Part shown: piece after piece, positions 36,033 to 45,317 of the stretch
How the letters are laid out: each line of letters opens with the position of its first letter
Position numbering within the stretch: the stretch's first letter is position 1
Source of the DNA: Nitratireductor arenosus
GTDB taxonomy: Bacteria; Pseudomonadota; Alphaproteobacteria; Rhizobiales; Rhizobiaceae
Length of the DNA: 64,000 nt
NCBI RefSeq assembly: GCF_009742725.1
Contig: NZ_WPHG01000007.1
Coordinates: 110,899-174,898 of the forward strand
Direction of reading: 5' to 3'
Position numbers and translations under genes: made by a program
Notes under the pieces: model-generated
Databases searched by the model: none
What the model was told of the DNA's origin: nothing
The model's input: the letters and a program-made list of their open reading frames with translations, nothing else

Positions 36033-36947
36033 TCAGACGGGTTTGCGGGACTGCGCCCGCTTGTTCAAAAAAGTGTGGATCAAGGTGTGGTCGGCACCCT
36101 GGCCGAGATCGGCCAGGGCAGCCGACCACAGGGCAGCCGCCTGCTCGGCCCCGCATGCGGTCATGCCCAGCTCTTTCGCCAGATCGCTGGCGGTGTGGAG
36201 ATCCTTGGCCATCAGGGCCATGGCGAAGCCGGAAGCGAAGCTTCCCGACAAGATGTGAGGCTTCAGCTTAACCTCGGTGGAATTGTTGCGGCCGGTCGAG
36301 GCGTTGAGAATGTCGACAAGCGTGCCGGGATCGACGCCGAACGCCTCGCCGATCAGCGTCGCCTCGCAAGCCGCCGCCAGGCCGGCCGCCGACACGTAAT
36401 TGTTGAGCGCCTTGGCGGCGTGGCCGCAGCCGAGCGGCCCGGCATGGATGACCGTCGCGCCCATGGCGTCGAGCAGCGGCTGGGCCCGGGCGACATCGGC
36501 CTGGCGGCCACCGGCCATGATGCACAACGAGCCGTCGCGCGCCCGGGCCACCCCGCCCGAGACCGGCGCGTCGACCAGCGCAAGACCCCTTTCAAGCAGG
36601 CCGGCGCCGAGCAGGCGCGTGCCCATCGGCGCCGACGAGCTCATGTCGATGACCAGAACCCCGGGCTTCAGGCACGTCGCCACGGCCCCCTCGCCCAAAA
36701 GCACCTCGCGCACCACCGATCCGTCGGGCAACATGGTCACGACGATGTCGCAGCCATCGGCCGCCGCGCGCGCGCTGTCGAACACGACCGCTCCCTTGTC
36801 GGCGAGCGCCTGACGCGCCTCGGCCGCCATGTCGGCGCCACGCACATCGAAGCCGGCCGCGACCAGACGCTCGGCCATCGGCCGGCCCATCATGCCGAGC
36901 CCGATGAAGGCGACAGGGCCCGTATCGCCAGACACCGTCGCCGTCAC
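36033..36947 (-). CDS. NAD(P)-dependent beta-hydroxyacid dehydrogenase (3-hydroxyisobutyrate dehydrogenase family)
   Basis: A 304-residue protein. The Rossmann motif FIGLGMMGRPMAERL is near residues 14-28. The substrate-site segment DAPVSGGVARARDGSL and the catalytic-Lys segment GCGHAAKALNNYV follow in order. The start is a GTG at 36947 overlapping the CMD stop as GTGA. This family oxidises 3-hydroxyacids or reduces their semialdehydes such as tartronate semialdehyde. In this operon it may process the carbon skeleton after deamination; the substrate is unknown. Confidence 0.9.
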   Translation of the reverse strand: MTATVSGDTGPVAFIGLGMMGRPMAERLVAAGFDVRGADMAAEARQALADKGAVVFDSARAAADGCDIVVTMLPDGSVVREVLLGEGAVATCLKPGVLVIDMSSSAPMGTRLLGAGLLERGLALVDAPVSGGVARARDGSLCIMAGGRQADVARAQPLLDAMGATVIHAGPLGCGHAAKALNNYVSAAGLAAACEATLIGEAFGVDPGTLVDILNASTGRNNSTEVKLKPHILSGSFASGFAMALMAKDLHTASDLAKELGMTACGAEQAAALWSAALADLGQGADHTLIHTFLNKRAQSRKPV

Positions 36948-37336
36948 ACGTCCAGCTCCTTGAACACGTCCCTGGCGATGCGGAAGCAATCGAGGGCCGC
37001 CGGCACGCCGCAATAGACGCCGATCTGCAGGAAGATTTCCTTCAGTTCGTCCTTGGTCAGGCCGTTATTGAGCGCGCCGCGCAGATGCAGCTTGAACTCT
37101 TGCGGCCGATTGAGCGCCGCCGTCATGCCCAGATTGAGAATGCTGCGGTCGCGCCGCTCAATGCCGGGCCGGTTCCAGATCTCGTCCCAGCACCATTCGG
37201 TCGTGAGTTGCTGCATGGCCCAATTGAACTCGTCGGCTTGTTCGAGCGAACTATCCACATAGTCCGCGCCCAGCACAGCGCGACGAGTTTTCAGGCCGCG
37301 CTCGAACTTTTCCGATCTTGGTTTTTGTCCGCTCAT
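36944..37336 (-). CDS. Carboxymuconolactone decarboxylase (CMD/AhpD-like) family protein
   Basis: A 130-residue single-domain CMD protein. The segment RRDRSILNLGMTAALNRPQEFKLHLRGALNNGLTKDELKEIFLQIGVYCGVPAAL matches the PcaC-like core. There is no CxxC pair of the AhpD peroxidase type, so a decarboxylase/lactone-type role or an unassigned one is more likely. It lies 28 bp after the amidase stop and overlaps the dehydrogenase. Confidence 0.88.
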   Translation of the reverse strand: MSGQKPRSEKFERGLKTRRAVLGADYVDSSLEQADEFNWAMQQLTTEWCWDEIWNRPGIERRDRSILNLGMTAALNRPQEFKLHLRGALNNGLTKDELKEIFLQIGVYCGVPAALDCFRIARDVFKELDV

Positions 37337-37364
37337 CTCGCCTGTCCTTGCTGCATCATCTTGT

Positions 37365-38759
37365 TCACGCCCGCATCCAGGTCGGCTCGAACAGACCGTC
37401 CAGCAGACGCTCGATCTCCAGCCCGGCGCTCATAAGCCGCACGTCATGACCATAGAGCCCCGAAATCAGGATGCTGGTCGGCAGGCCGTCGCCGTCACGC
37501 CCGGTCGGCAGGGCCAGGCCGCACAGACGCAGCATGTTGCCCAGCATAGTGTTGCGCAACGTGCGTAGATTGACCTGGTGGAAGAACTCGTCATCGGCCT
37601 CCAGCGGCGCGACCTCCGGTGCCGTCGTCGCCGTCGTCGGCATCAGCAGAAAAGCGTCCGCCAGTTCCTGCTCGAGATACGCGATCGCGGCAGCGCGCTC
37701 CGACAGGATCGATTGCAGGTCGTGAGCAGACATCGCCTTGCCCTGCAGGATGCGATGGGTCACCCGGCGGTCGATCTTGCCCCCATCCGGGCCGTCCACC
37801 AGATCGTGATATTCGTGATAGGCTTCGGCCGCCGCCAGCGAGCCGTGGCTTGCCGTCATGCGGCTCGCCATCTCCAGCGCCTTCACGGAACGCCTTTCGA
37901 CCTTGGCGCCGGCCTTTTCCAATCGCACGATCGCGGCATCGTAATTGTCCAGAACCGCCTGCTCGGCGTCCTCAAGGACGATATTGGTCGCAGCCACGAA
38001 GCGAGTTCCCGACAGGTCAACGCGCCGTGCCTCAGTCACGGGCGCGCCCCGCAACACCATGTCGAGCATCACGCAGTCGGCCACACTGCGGCCGAGTGGG
38101 CCGATCGTGTCCAGCGTGCGGGCAAGCGGCACCATGCCGGTCTTGTCGATCCAACCTTCGCTCGTTTTCAGTCCGACGACACCGTTGAGCGAAGCGGGAA
38201 TGCGCACCGAACCGCCAGTGTCGGTGCCGACGGCGCACGGCGCCAACCCGGCCGCGACCGCGGCGCCCGAGCCCGAAGACGAGCCTCCCGGCGAGCGGGC
38301 GATCTGGCGGTCGTTGGGATTGAGAGGCGTGCCGTAGTGGGGATTGAGGCCAAGGCCCGAATAGGCGAATTCGGTCAGGTTGAGCTTGCCGAGCGTCACC
38401 ATGCCCGCCGCCGCCGCGTTGGCCACGCAGAAGGCGTCGTGCTGTTTGGGCGCCGCGTCGCGATAAAGCGACGAGCCGGCCGTGGTCGGTGCGCCTGACG
38501 TGTCGAAAAGGTCCTTCCAGGCGATCGGAACACCGTCGAGCGGCGACAGCGGCCGGCCTTCTCGGAACCGCTCTGCTGCAGCCTGGGCCTCCCTGCGCGC
38601 CCGCTCCTGCATGACCGCGATGAAGATGCGGTCCGCCTTCGCATCTTCGATACGTTCCAGAAAATGTTCGGTCACGGCGACCGGATCGGTCTCGCCGTTG
38701 CGATAGGCCAACGCGATTTCGCCGGCCGTGCGACGGGCAATCGCCTCGATGTCTTTCAC
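37365..38759 (-). CDS. Amidase signature family protein (AtzF/GatA-like amidase)
   Basis: A 464-residue amidase with the Ser-cisSer-Lys triad intact: K82 in GVPIAWKDLFDT, the Ser cluster at 160-162 in SPGGSSSGSGAAV and nucleophile S184 in TDTGGSVRIPAS. The GTG at 38759 (MKDIEAIARRTAG) with AAGGAG upstream is chosen over the longer frame. It shows no fused allophanate domain and is not in a gatCAB context. It is the first gene of the operon amidase-CMD-dehydrogenase-carbamoylase-hydantoinase and probably hydrolyses a linear amide, ureido acid or half-amide. Confidence 0.9.
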   Translation of the reverse strand: MKDIEAIARRTAGEIALAYRNGETDPVAVTEHFLERIEDAKADRIFIAVMQERARREAQAAAERFREGRPLSPLDGVPIAWKDLFDTSGAPTTAGSSLYRDAAPKQHDAFCVANAAAAGMVTLGKLNLTEFAYSGLGLNPHYGTPLNPNDRQIARSPGGSSSGSGAAVAAGLAPCAVGTDTGGSVRIPASLNGVVGLKTSEGWIDKTGMVPLARTLDTIGPLGRSVADCVMLDMVLRGAPVTEARRVDLSGTRFVAATNIVLEDAEQAVLDNYDAAIVRLEKAGAKVERRSVKALEMASRMTASHGSLAAAEAYHEYHDLVDGPDGGKIDRRVTHRILQGKAMSAHDLQSILSERAAAIAYLEQELADAFLLMPTTATTAPEVAPLEADDEFFHQVNLRTLRNTMLGNMLRLCGLALPTGRDGDGLPTSILISGLYGHDVRLMSAGLEIERLLDGLFEPTWMRA

Positions 38760-39099
38760 TCTTCCGCTCCTTCGCGATCTCCACCCGCCTGGGCTTCTCA
38801 AGCCGCCCGTGGTGGGATAGTGTCATATGATCGTTGCCCGCCCGCGCGCATTCATCACGCCGTCTTCGGCGCAATGCGGCCGCTGCATTCAACGCCAGGC
38901 ATATGGGGATCCTGCCCTTGCGGCGCGGCGTCGCGCGCGCCTCCGGACAAAGACCATCCCTTGCGGCGCGCCGAGAAGCGCGACACATCGTGTCGGATGA
39001 CACCGCCAAGCGGTTCTGCGGATGGGGACTAGCTGTTCAGTCCGTCGTCTTTATCCTTCCATTCTGGTCGCGGTTTCGTTGTCGTGTCCGCGCCGCCCG
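38760..39099. other. Intergenic region upstream of the amidase operon
   Basis: These 340 bp lie between potA and the amidase gene. No gene is recognised. A short palindrome TCATATGA lies about 65 bp upstream of the amidase start and could be part of an operator. There is no copy of the TTGATA-N9-TATCAA motif here. No T-run terminator was seen after potA. Confidence 0.45.
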
Positions 39100-40284
39100 C
39101 TAACGTGCCGCGTAGGGTTCCGGCACCCCGGTGTCGACCCGGTCGAGCACATGGGCGTGCTGCTTGTCCCATTTCGCCGCCACCGCGTCGCCGGGTCCGA
39201 TCGGCTCGACGAAATAGTCATGGTCTGGAACGTTGGCGACAAAGGTGTCCATGCCCGGAACCTGCAGGCTCACTTTCACAAAATTGCCCTGATATTCGAT
39301 GGAGTCGACCGTGCCGAAGACGGCGTTGGCCGCCGCCTCGGTTTCGATATCGGAGCGCTTGCGGATGGCGATGTAGTCCCGGCGCACGGAAAAGGACATC
39401 TCCTCGCCTATCGCCGGCGTGACATTCTGCCGGGGAATCTCGAACGTCTCGCCGCGCGCGCTCTTCAGCCTCGCAATACCGTCCTCGATGCCTTCGACCG
39501 CTCCGGTCAGCACGTTCTGCGCACCCATGAAGCGGGCCACATAGGGCGTGGCGGGACTGTTGTAGATCTCGCGCGCACTGGCGGCCTGATCGATACGGCC
39601 GGTATCCATCACCACCACCATGTCGGCGAGCGCGATCGCCTCGGGCTGAGTGTGGGTGACATGCACGAAGGTGATGCCGAGTTCGGCCTGAAGCGTCTTG
39701 AGCTCAACCCGCATCTGCAGGCGCAGGAATTCATCGAGCGCCGAAAGCGGTTCGTCGAGAAGCAGCACGCGCGGATTGGTGATCAGCGAGCGCGCCAGGG
39801 CGACGCGCTGCTGCTGGCCGCCAGAAAGCTGCGCCGGCATGCGGTCACGCAGATGCGCGAGTTGTACGCGCTCGAGCATCTCGTCGGCGCGCTTGCGGCG
39901 CTCGTCCTTCCCCACGCCGCGCATCTTCAGATAGAAGGCGACGTTGTCGCGAATGCTCAAATGCGGAAACAGCGCATAGCTCTGGAACATCATCGCCGTG
40001 CCGCGCTGCACCGGCGGCAGGCCGACCACCGACGTGTCGCCGATGGTGATCTCGCCCGATGTCGGCGTCTCGTGCCCGGCGATCATGCGCAGGATCGTCG
40101 TCTTGCCACAGCCCGACGGGCCGAGAAGACAGCAATAGGACCCGTGCGGAATGGTCAGGTTGATATCCTTGACCGCATCGGTGTCGCCGAATTTCTTGGT
40201 CAGATCGACCAGACGGATCTCGCCGGAGTTCGACATATCGGCCGCCGAGGCGCCGGACGGAGCTGTAACAGGTGTGAAGTTCAT
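39100..40284 (-). CDS. potA: Polyamine-type ABC transporter ATP-binding protein (PotA-like)
   Basis: A 394-residue ATPase. Walker A LLGPSGCGKTT is near residues 53-63, the Q-loop segment MMFQSYALFPHLSI follows, the signature is LSGGQQQRVALARSL and Walker B is LLLDEPLSALD. The C-terminal TOBE domain (about 290-385) is present. The first 20 residues are non-conserved. An internal ATG, about 16 codons in, is an alternative start. It powers the PotB/PotC channel. Confidence 0.9.
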   Translation of the reverse strand: MNFTPVTAPSGASAADMSNSGEIRLVDLTKKFGDTDAVKDINLTIPHGSYCCLLGPSGCGKTTILRMIAGHETPTSGEITIGDTSVVGLPPVQRGTAMMFQSYALFPHLSIRDNVAFYLKMRGVGKDERRKRADEMLERVQLAHLRDRMPAQLSGGQQQRVALARSLITNPRVLLLDEPLSALDEFLRLQMRVELKTLQAELGITFVHVTHTQPEAIALADMVVVMDTGRIDQAASAREIYNSPATPYVARFMGAQNVLTGAVEGIEDGIARLKSARGETFEIPRQNVTPAIGEEMSFSVRRDYIAIRKRSDIETEAAANAVFGTVDSIEYQGNFVKVSLQVPGMDTFVANVPDHDYFVEPIGPGDAVAAKWDKQHAHVLDRVDTGVPEPYAAR

Positions 40285-41106
40285 CTATTTCGACCGTCTG
40301 CGTTGAATGAGGATGATCGAGCCCAGGGCCACGGCAATCACGAAGAACGAGATCACCGTCGTCACCGTGCCCAGTGCGTAGAGCGCCGGCGAGGTGACGT
40401 TGGTCGTCATCGTCCAGATCTCCAGCGGTAGGGTGTTCTTGGTGCCGACCGTCAGCCAACTGCGCGGAAATTCGTCATAAGACAGCGTGAAGCCGAACAG
40501 CGCGACAGCGATCATGCCGGGAAACACGATCGGCACGACCACGTCCTTGATCGACTGCCACCGGCTGGCACCAAGATCGAACGCGGCTTCCTCGTAGGAC
40601 GGGCTCAGCCGTCCGAGGATCGCGAACATGATCAGGAGGCCGAACGGCAACGTCCATGTCAGATGGGCGCCCAGCGCGGTCCCGTACCAGCTCGCCGACA
40701 GGCCGAGGAACTGCCCGGTCACCAGAATGCCGATTGACAGCACCAGACCGGGAATGATCAGGCTGGCGATCGCCATATAAAACAGTGCGCCCGAACCGCG
40801 GAAACGGTGACGGAAGCCGAAGCCCGCCGTCACCGAAATCAGCACCGTCAGCACCATGACGACGAGGGCAAGCGGCAGCGAGCGCGAGAAGGCACCAGGC
40901 ACGTCGCCGACGCGCGTCGGGTTGAAGAGCTCGTCGAACCAGATCAGCGAGGGATCGCGCAGGGGGAAATTGAGCGACGCCGACGGGCCCTGGAAAGACA
41001 GCACAAGCACCGAGATCATCGGCCCGTACAGGAACAGGACGAACAGCAGCATCAGCAAGGCGAGGACGTAGAAGGTCCAGGGTCTGCGGTCTTGGGAGGA
41101 CGGCAT
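40285..41106 (-). CDS. potC: Polyamine-type ABC transporter permease (PotC-like)
   Basis: A 273-residue inner-membrane permease with an N-terminal helix (WTFYVLALLMLLFVLFLYG), a set of further hydrophobic segments and the EAA-like loop YEEAAFDLGASRWQSIKDVVVP. The ATG at 41106 leaves a 4-bp gap after potB; the upstream in-frame start would overlap that gene. It is adjacent to potA with no gap. Confidence 0.9.
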   Translation of the reverse strand: MPSSQDRRPWTFYVLALLMLLFVLFLYGPMISVLVLSFQGPSASLNFPLRDPSLIWFDELFNPTRVGDVPGAFSRSLPLALVVMVLTVLISVTAGFGFRHRFRGSGALFYMAIASLIIPGLVLSIGILVTGQFLGLSASWYGTALGAHLTWTLPFGLLIMFAILGRLSPSYEEAAFDLGASRWQSIKDVVVPIVFPGMIAVALFGFTLSYDEFPRSWLTVGTKNTLPLEIWTMTTNVTSPALYALGTVTTVISFFVIAVALGSIILIQRRRSK

Positions 41107-41110
41107 GGCG

Positions 41111-41974
41111 TTACCTGACAAGCTCCTTGCGCACATCGACCAGACGGAAGATGGCGGAGGCGATCAAAAGGACGACGATCAAGAGAATGACCGCGTTGGC
41201 GGCGGCCCGCGGATAGTTCAGGAACTGGAGGTCGTTGAAGATCGCGGACGCCGCCGATCCCGACAACCCGCCGCTCATGACGGTGACGACCGAAAAATCG
41301 CCCATAACCAAGGTCACGACGAACAGCGTGCCGAGCGCGATGCCGGTCTTGGACAAAGGTAGCACGACGTTCCAGATCACGCCCCAGCGGCTGGCGCCAG
41401 CGTCCATCGCCGCCTCGAGCAGCGACTTGTCGATGCGCGCCATGGAATTGAAGATCGGCACGATCATGAACAGCGTGAACAGATGGACATAGGCGACCAC
41501 CACCGCGAAATCCGAATAAAGCAGCCATTCGACCGGCTGATCCGTCAGCCCGCTGCCGACAAGGGCCTGGTTGACCAGCCCCTCGCGCCCGAGCACCGGA
41601 CGCCACGAGATCATACGGATGATGTTGGAGGTCCAGAACGGCACCGTGCACACCAGAAACAGCGCGATCGCGGTCACCAGATTGCGGATGTGAAAGACCA
41701 GGAAATAGGAGACCCAAAAACCGATAAAACCGGTAATCGCGAGCACGATCACGGCGAATTTGAGCGTCGACCAGTAGAGCAGCCAGTTGGTCTGGTTGGT
41801 CAGGATGTCAGCATAGTTCTTGAACGTGAAATCGGGAACGATGCCGACCAGCATCTGGTAGCGGAAAAAGCTTACCACGAGCACCAGCGCGACCGGGATG
41901 GTGAAAAACAGGATCAGGACCAGCGCCAGCGGCGAGACCTGAATATAGGGAAGGGCTGAGGATCTGCTGTTCAT
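41111..41974 (-). CDS. potB: Polyamine-type ABC transporter permease (PotB-like)
   Basis: A 287-residue inner-membrane permease. The ATG at 41974 (MNSRSSALPYIQVSPLALVL) is chosen because the longer frame crosses a hairpin. The loop LLEAAMDAGASRWGVIWNVVLPLSK is the ATPase contact. It pairs with PotC. It lies 65 bp after the binding-protein gene, with a GC hairpin in between. Confidence 0.9.
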   Translation of the reverse strand: MNSRSSALPYIQVSPLALVLILFFTIPVALVLVVSFFRYQMLVGIVPDFTFKNYADILTNQTNWLLYWSTLKFAVIVLAITGFIGFWVSYFLVFHIRNLVTAIALFLVCTVPFWTSNIIRMISWRPVLGREGLVNQALVGSGLTDQPVEWLLYSDFAVVVAYVHLFTLFMIVPIFNSMARIDKSLLEAAMDAGASRWGVIWNVVLPLSKTGIALGTLFVVTLVMGDFSVVTVMSGGLSGSAASAIFNDLQFLNYPRAAANAVILLIVVLLIASAIFRLVDVRKELVR

Positions 41975-42000
41975 CTTGCAAAATGTCCGGATGCCGGGGG

Positions 42001-42026
42001 CGGACGGCGGCCTGAGCCGCCGTCCG
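42001..42026 (-). other. GC hairpin between potD-like gene and potB
   Basis: Exact 11-base arms CGGACGGCGGC (42001-42011) and GCCGCCGTCCG (42016-42026) enclose a CTGA loop, 13 bp after the binding-protein stop. In the direction of transcription no T-run follows, so stabilisation or partial attenuation is more likely than full termination. It is the third example of a hairpin directly behind a binding-protein gene in this window. Confidence 0.75.
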
Positions 42027-42039
42027 ATTTTCACAACCG

Positions 42040-43329
42040 TCAGGCGGCGCTGAACTCGTTCCACTTGGAATAGAGGAATTCAGCCTCATCCATGAGGTTG
42101 TTCCACACGGCGACATTGGCGAAACGGTCCTCGTAGGAGCCGCCGTCACGCACGTCGCCGGCCGAGTTCGTCTTCTGACCGGTCGGGCTGGTGATATCGG
42201 CCGTGGCCGCCTTGCCCTCGTAGAAGAAGCCGCGCTCGTTCTCACTCAGGGCCGCCTTGGCGGTCGCCGGATTGGAGCTGTAGTAGCCCTGCTTGGCGAT
42301 GAAACCGCCGACCCAGCCGGAATTGTACCAGGTCATGTATTCATAGGCGGCGTCGCGCTTGAGGCCGTCGAGATGAGCCAGCATCGCCAGCCCATTGCCC
42401 CAGCCCCGATAGCCTTCCTTGAGCGGCTGGTAGACGCAGGGCACGTTCTGAGTCTGGACCGCGGTGACGGCGGGCGACCACATCGACTGGATCACCACCT
42501 CGCCCCCGGCCATCAGATTGACCGACTCGTCGAACGTATTCCACAGGGCACGCCAGTGGCCGCCGCGCTTCAGCTCGATCAGCCGGGCGATCGTCTGCTG
42601 GATCTCGTCCTGGGTCGGGTTGCCCTTGTCGCCATAGGTCATCTCGCCCGCGCCCTCGAGCGCCATCATAGCGTCCATGATGCCGTTGGTCGGGATGTTC
42701 TGGATCGCCGCCTTACCCTTGAAATCGGGCGAGATCAGATCGGCCCAGGAGGTGATGTCGCGCCCTACTAGGTCGGGACGGATGCCAAGCGTGTCGGCGT
42801 TGTAGACGCCGGGCACGAAGGTGGCGAACTCGGTCTGGCTGCTGGCGAAAGCCTTGGCGTCGACCGCGTCGAGATAAATATACTCGATCGGGGCGTCGCC
42901 TTCGCGCGACACCTCTTTCCCGTTGAACACGCCCGTCGTGTAGAGCGGGGTGAGTTGATCCCAGTTCTTGACCTTGCCGATCTCCACGCCCTGGAGCACG
43001 CCTTGCGGAACGGCGATCTTGGTCTGCCAGATCTCCATGTCCGCTACGTCGATCGACTTGGGATCGTTGATCATGCGGTTGATCAGGCCGGGATGGTCGA
43101 CAACCGACATCTCGACCTTAAAGCCAAGATCCTTGCTCGCTTGCCGAGCGATATCCGGCAAGGTCGAATAAGACATGCCGGTGTGGTTGAGCGTGATGTC
43201 CTTGAGGTTCTGCGCCCAGACTGTCGGAAAGCCGGTGACCAGCGTCGTGCCGGCAACAGCGGCGCCACCCTTCAGAATCGAGCGCCGCGACACGCGGCCC
43301 GTACCGATCGTTTTCGCTGATTTTTTCAT
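42040..43329 (-). CDS. Extracellular solute-binding protein (PotD/family 1-like), Tat-exported
   Basis: A 429-residue periplasmic receptor. SRRSILKGGAAVAGTTLVTG (residues 14-33) is a twin-arginine signal with cleavage near VWAQ. The mature part has the layout of polyamine/spermidine or iron-type family 1 receptors, with DITSWADLISPDFKGKAAIQN and LNLMAGGEV-like loops. The start at 43329 follows GGGAG by six bases. Given the hydantoinase genes on both sides, the ligand may be a nitrogenous compound other than a polyamine. Confidence 0.88.
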   Translation of the reverse strand: MKKSAKTIGTGRVSRRSILKGGAAVAGTTLVTGFPTVWAQNLKDITLNHTGMSYSTLPDIARQASKDLGFKVEMSVVDHPGLINRMINDPKSIDVADMEIWQTKIAVPQGVLQGVEIGKVKNWDQLTPLYTTGVFNGKEVSREGDAPIEYIYLDAVDAKAFASSQTEFATFVPGVYNADTLGIRPDLVGRDITSWADLISPDFKGKAAIQNIPTNGIMDAMMALEGAGEMTYGDKGNPTQDEIQQTIARLIELKRGGHWRALWNTFDESVNLMAGGEVVIQSMWSPAVTAVQTQNVPCVYQPLKEGYRGWGNGLAMLAHLDGLKRDAAYEYMTWYNSGWVGGFIAKQGYYSSNPATAKAALSENERGFFYEGKAATADITSPTGQKTNSAGDVRDGGSYEDRFANVAVWNNLMDEAEFLYSKWNEFSAA

Positions 43330-43331
43330 TT

Positions 43332-43362
43332 CATACTCCCATTCGTCAGTATGGAACATACT
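43332..43362 (-). promoter_or_regulatory. Triple CATACT/AGTATG repeat in the leader of the binding-protein gene
   Basis: CATACT at 43332-43337, AGTATG at 43348-43353 and CATACT at 43357-43362 alternate in orientation. The last two form an exact palindrome AGTATG-GAA-CATACT. The first overlaps the ribosome-site region. It could be an operator or alternative hairpins in the leader RNA that control translation of the receptor. No RNA family is recognised. Confidence 0.45.
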
Positions 43363-43534
43363 CCGCGCCATTCCCATGGCGTTTGACGGGCGAAGCCTTG
43401 CATTGGCTGTGTTTTTTGTCGCTTCGCCGCCGTCGTCACTGCTTGGCAGTCCTTCATCGCCGCCCCACTAATTGCGATGTCTTGATTGCGCTCCTTTCAA
43501 CCGGGGACCATACCGCATCCGAACCCGAACCTCG

Positions 43535-45307
43535 TCATTGGGCACCCATTTGCGCCCTCAGCTTGCGAGTTCCATTCAAGTCAAGCTTCCAACCGTAGCC
43601 GTCGTCAACCTCTTCCAACACCACGCCGTAATCGTCGCGCGCGTGTTCGTGTGTGATAAACCCGTCCAGCACGTCGTCGAGGACCTTGTCCGGGTCGCGC
43701 TCGAGCGGATCGCCGTAGCCGCCGCCGCAGGGCGAGAAATAGGATATGACATCGCCCGCGCGGGTGAGCTTGCCGGAGAATTTCGCCGGCTCGAGGCTGA
43801 CATCGCCCGTGTGGACGTTGCGAATCTCCACCTTGCCGCCGGCACCCGGCTTGCCGCCGAACACCCCCCAGGGCACATCCTCGTGGCGATCGGCCTCGTG
43901 CGTCATGTAGCCGGCACTGAGGAAACGCTGCGACTTGACCACGCCGGCGCCGCCGCGGAACTTGCCGGCGCCGGGGGGCGCGTCGTCGCGGACCTCGTAG
44001 CGGTCGCAGATCAGCGGCAGGTGCATGCCGAGATCCTCGAGCGGGTTGTTGCGCGTGTTGCGCATCAGTTCCTCTATGGTATCGGGGCCGTCCGATTGCG
44101 GACGCCCGCCCATCGCAGCCTCGTTGACTTCGAGAAAGACCCAGTAATCGCCGCTCTCGCGCACGCCGGAATAGGCCGCGAAGGAAAGTACTGCTGCGTT
44201 ACCGGCGGTACATTTGTCCGGCAGCACCGGCGCCAGCGCCTTGATGATCAGGTCGACAATACGCTGGATCTGGGCGAAGCGTGCTTCGGCCGCTGCCGGC
44301 GCAATCGGGTTGAAGATCGAGCCCAGCGGCGCGGTCACCTTGACCGGACGGAACGAGCCCTCATTCTGGGGGATATATTCGGAGTGGGTGTAGGTATCGA
44401 GCAGCAAGGCGCGGAAGGCGAAGAAGCAGGCGACCTTGGTCGAGCCCTCGAAGGGAACGTTGTAGGCCGTCGGCACCTGGGCCGACGAGCCGGTCAGATC
44501 GACCTCGACCGCGTCGCCGGCAACCCGCACGGTCACCTTGAGCGGCAGGGTGACACCGCGGTTGCGCCCGTCATCGTCCAAAAATCCTTCCGCGACATAT
44601 TCGCCGTCCGGGATCTTGGCGATCTCGCGCCGCAACATGCTTTCGGTGTAATCCATAAGCTGGTGCGTCGCCCGCAGCACCGTGGCCTTGCCGTATTTCT
44701 CCATCAATTGCTGGAAACGCGCGACACCGAGTTCCGCCGAGGCTATCTGGGCCTCCAGGTCGTTCATCACCTGACTCGGCACACGGGTGTTGTCGCGGAT
44801 ATATTTCCACATCGTGTCGTTGCGCTTGCCGGCCTCGAACAGCTTGATGCCGTTGAGCAGCATGCCTTCGGCATAGACGTCGGGAATGTCCATGATCAGG
44901 CCCGGCGTGGCCGCCCCGATGTCGATGTGATGGGCGGTGTTGGCGGAAAATCCGACCAGTTCGCCCTCGAAGAAGACGGGCATGACGATGGCGATGTCGG
45001 GCGAATGGCTGGCGCCGAAATAGGGATGGTTGTGGATCACCACGTCGCCGGGCTGCCACTGGTCGAGCGGGATCGATTTCTCGATGCCGCGCAGATAACC
45101 TGGCAGCGAGCCGATATGCATCGGCGTGGAATCGGACTCGCACAGCGTGTTGTAGTCGCGATCGAACAATCCGGCGCCAAGATCCTGGCTTTCGCGGATG
45201 ATGGAGGAATAGCTCATCCGGTAAAGGACCGTGCCCATCTGGTCGGCGATCGAGTGCAGCGCGCCGCCGATGACCTGGAGCGTGATCGGATCGACTTCCT
45301 GTGTCAT
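43535..45307 (-). CDS. hyuB: Hydantoinase B/oxoprolinase family protein (copy 3)
   Basis: Complete 590-residue HyuB. It begins with DPITLQVIGGALHSIADQMGTVLYRMSYSSIIRES. The key motifs are HNHPYFGASHSPDI near residues 92-105, the segment TAHHIDIGG-like (HHIDIGAATPG) and the C-terminal SPCGGGYGDPLERDP. It starts 10 bp after hyuA. A 205-bp gap follows before the pot-like operon, which may be cotranscribed. Confidence 0.92.
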   Translation of the reverse strand: MTQEVDPITLQVIGGALHSIADQMGTVLYRMSYSSIIRESQDLGAGLFDRDYNTLCESDSTPMHIGSLPGYLRGIEKSIPLDQWQPGDVVIHNHPYFGASHSPDIAIVMPVFFEGELVGFSANTAHHIDIGAATPGLIMDIPDVYAEGMLLNGIKLFEAGKRNDTMWKYIRDNTRVPSQVMNDLEAQIASAELGVARFQQLMEKYGKATVLRATHQLMDYTESMLRREIAKIPDGEYVAEGFLDDDGRNRGVTLPLKVTVRVAGDAVEVDLTGSSAQVPTAYNVPFEGSTKVACFFAFRALLLDTYTHSEYIPQNEGSFRPVKVTAPLGSIFNPIAPAAAEARFAQIQRIVDLIIKALAPVLPDKCTAGNAAVLSFAAYSGVRESGDYWVFLEVNEAAMGGRPQSDGPDTIEELMRNTRNNPLEDLGMHLPLICDRYEVRDDAPPGAGKFRGGAGVVKSQRFLSAGYMTHEADRHEDVPWGVFGGKPGAGGKVEIRNVHTGDVSLEPAKFSGKLTRAGDVISYFSPCGGGYGDPLERDPDKVLDDVLDGFITHEHARDDYGVVLEEVDDGYGWKLDLNGTRKLRAQMGAQ

Positions 45308-45317
45308 CCCTGCCTCC

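Noticed and set aside
43480..43500. TTGA-N11-TCAA in the spacer before the pot-like operon as another copy of the LysR palindrome
   Set aside because: The arms are only four bases and the spacing differs from the 6-9-6 pattern, so it could be chance.
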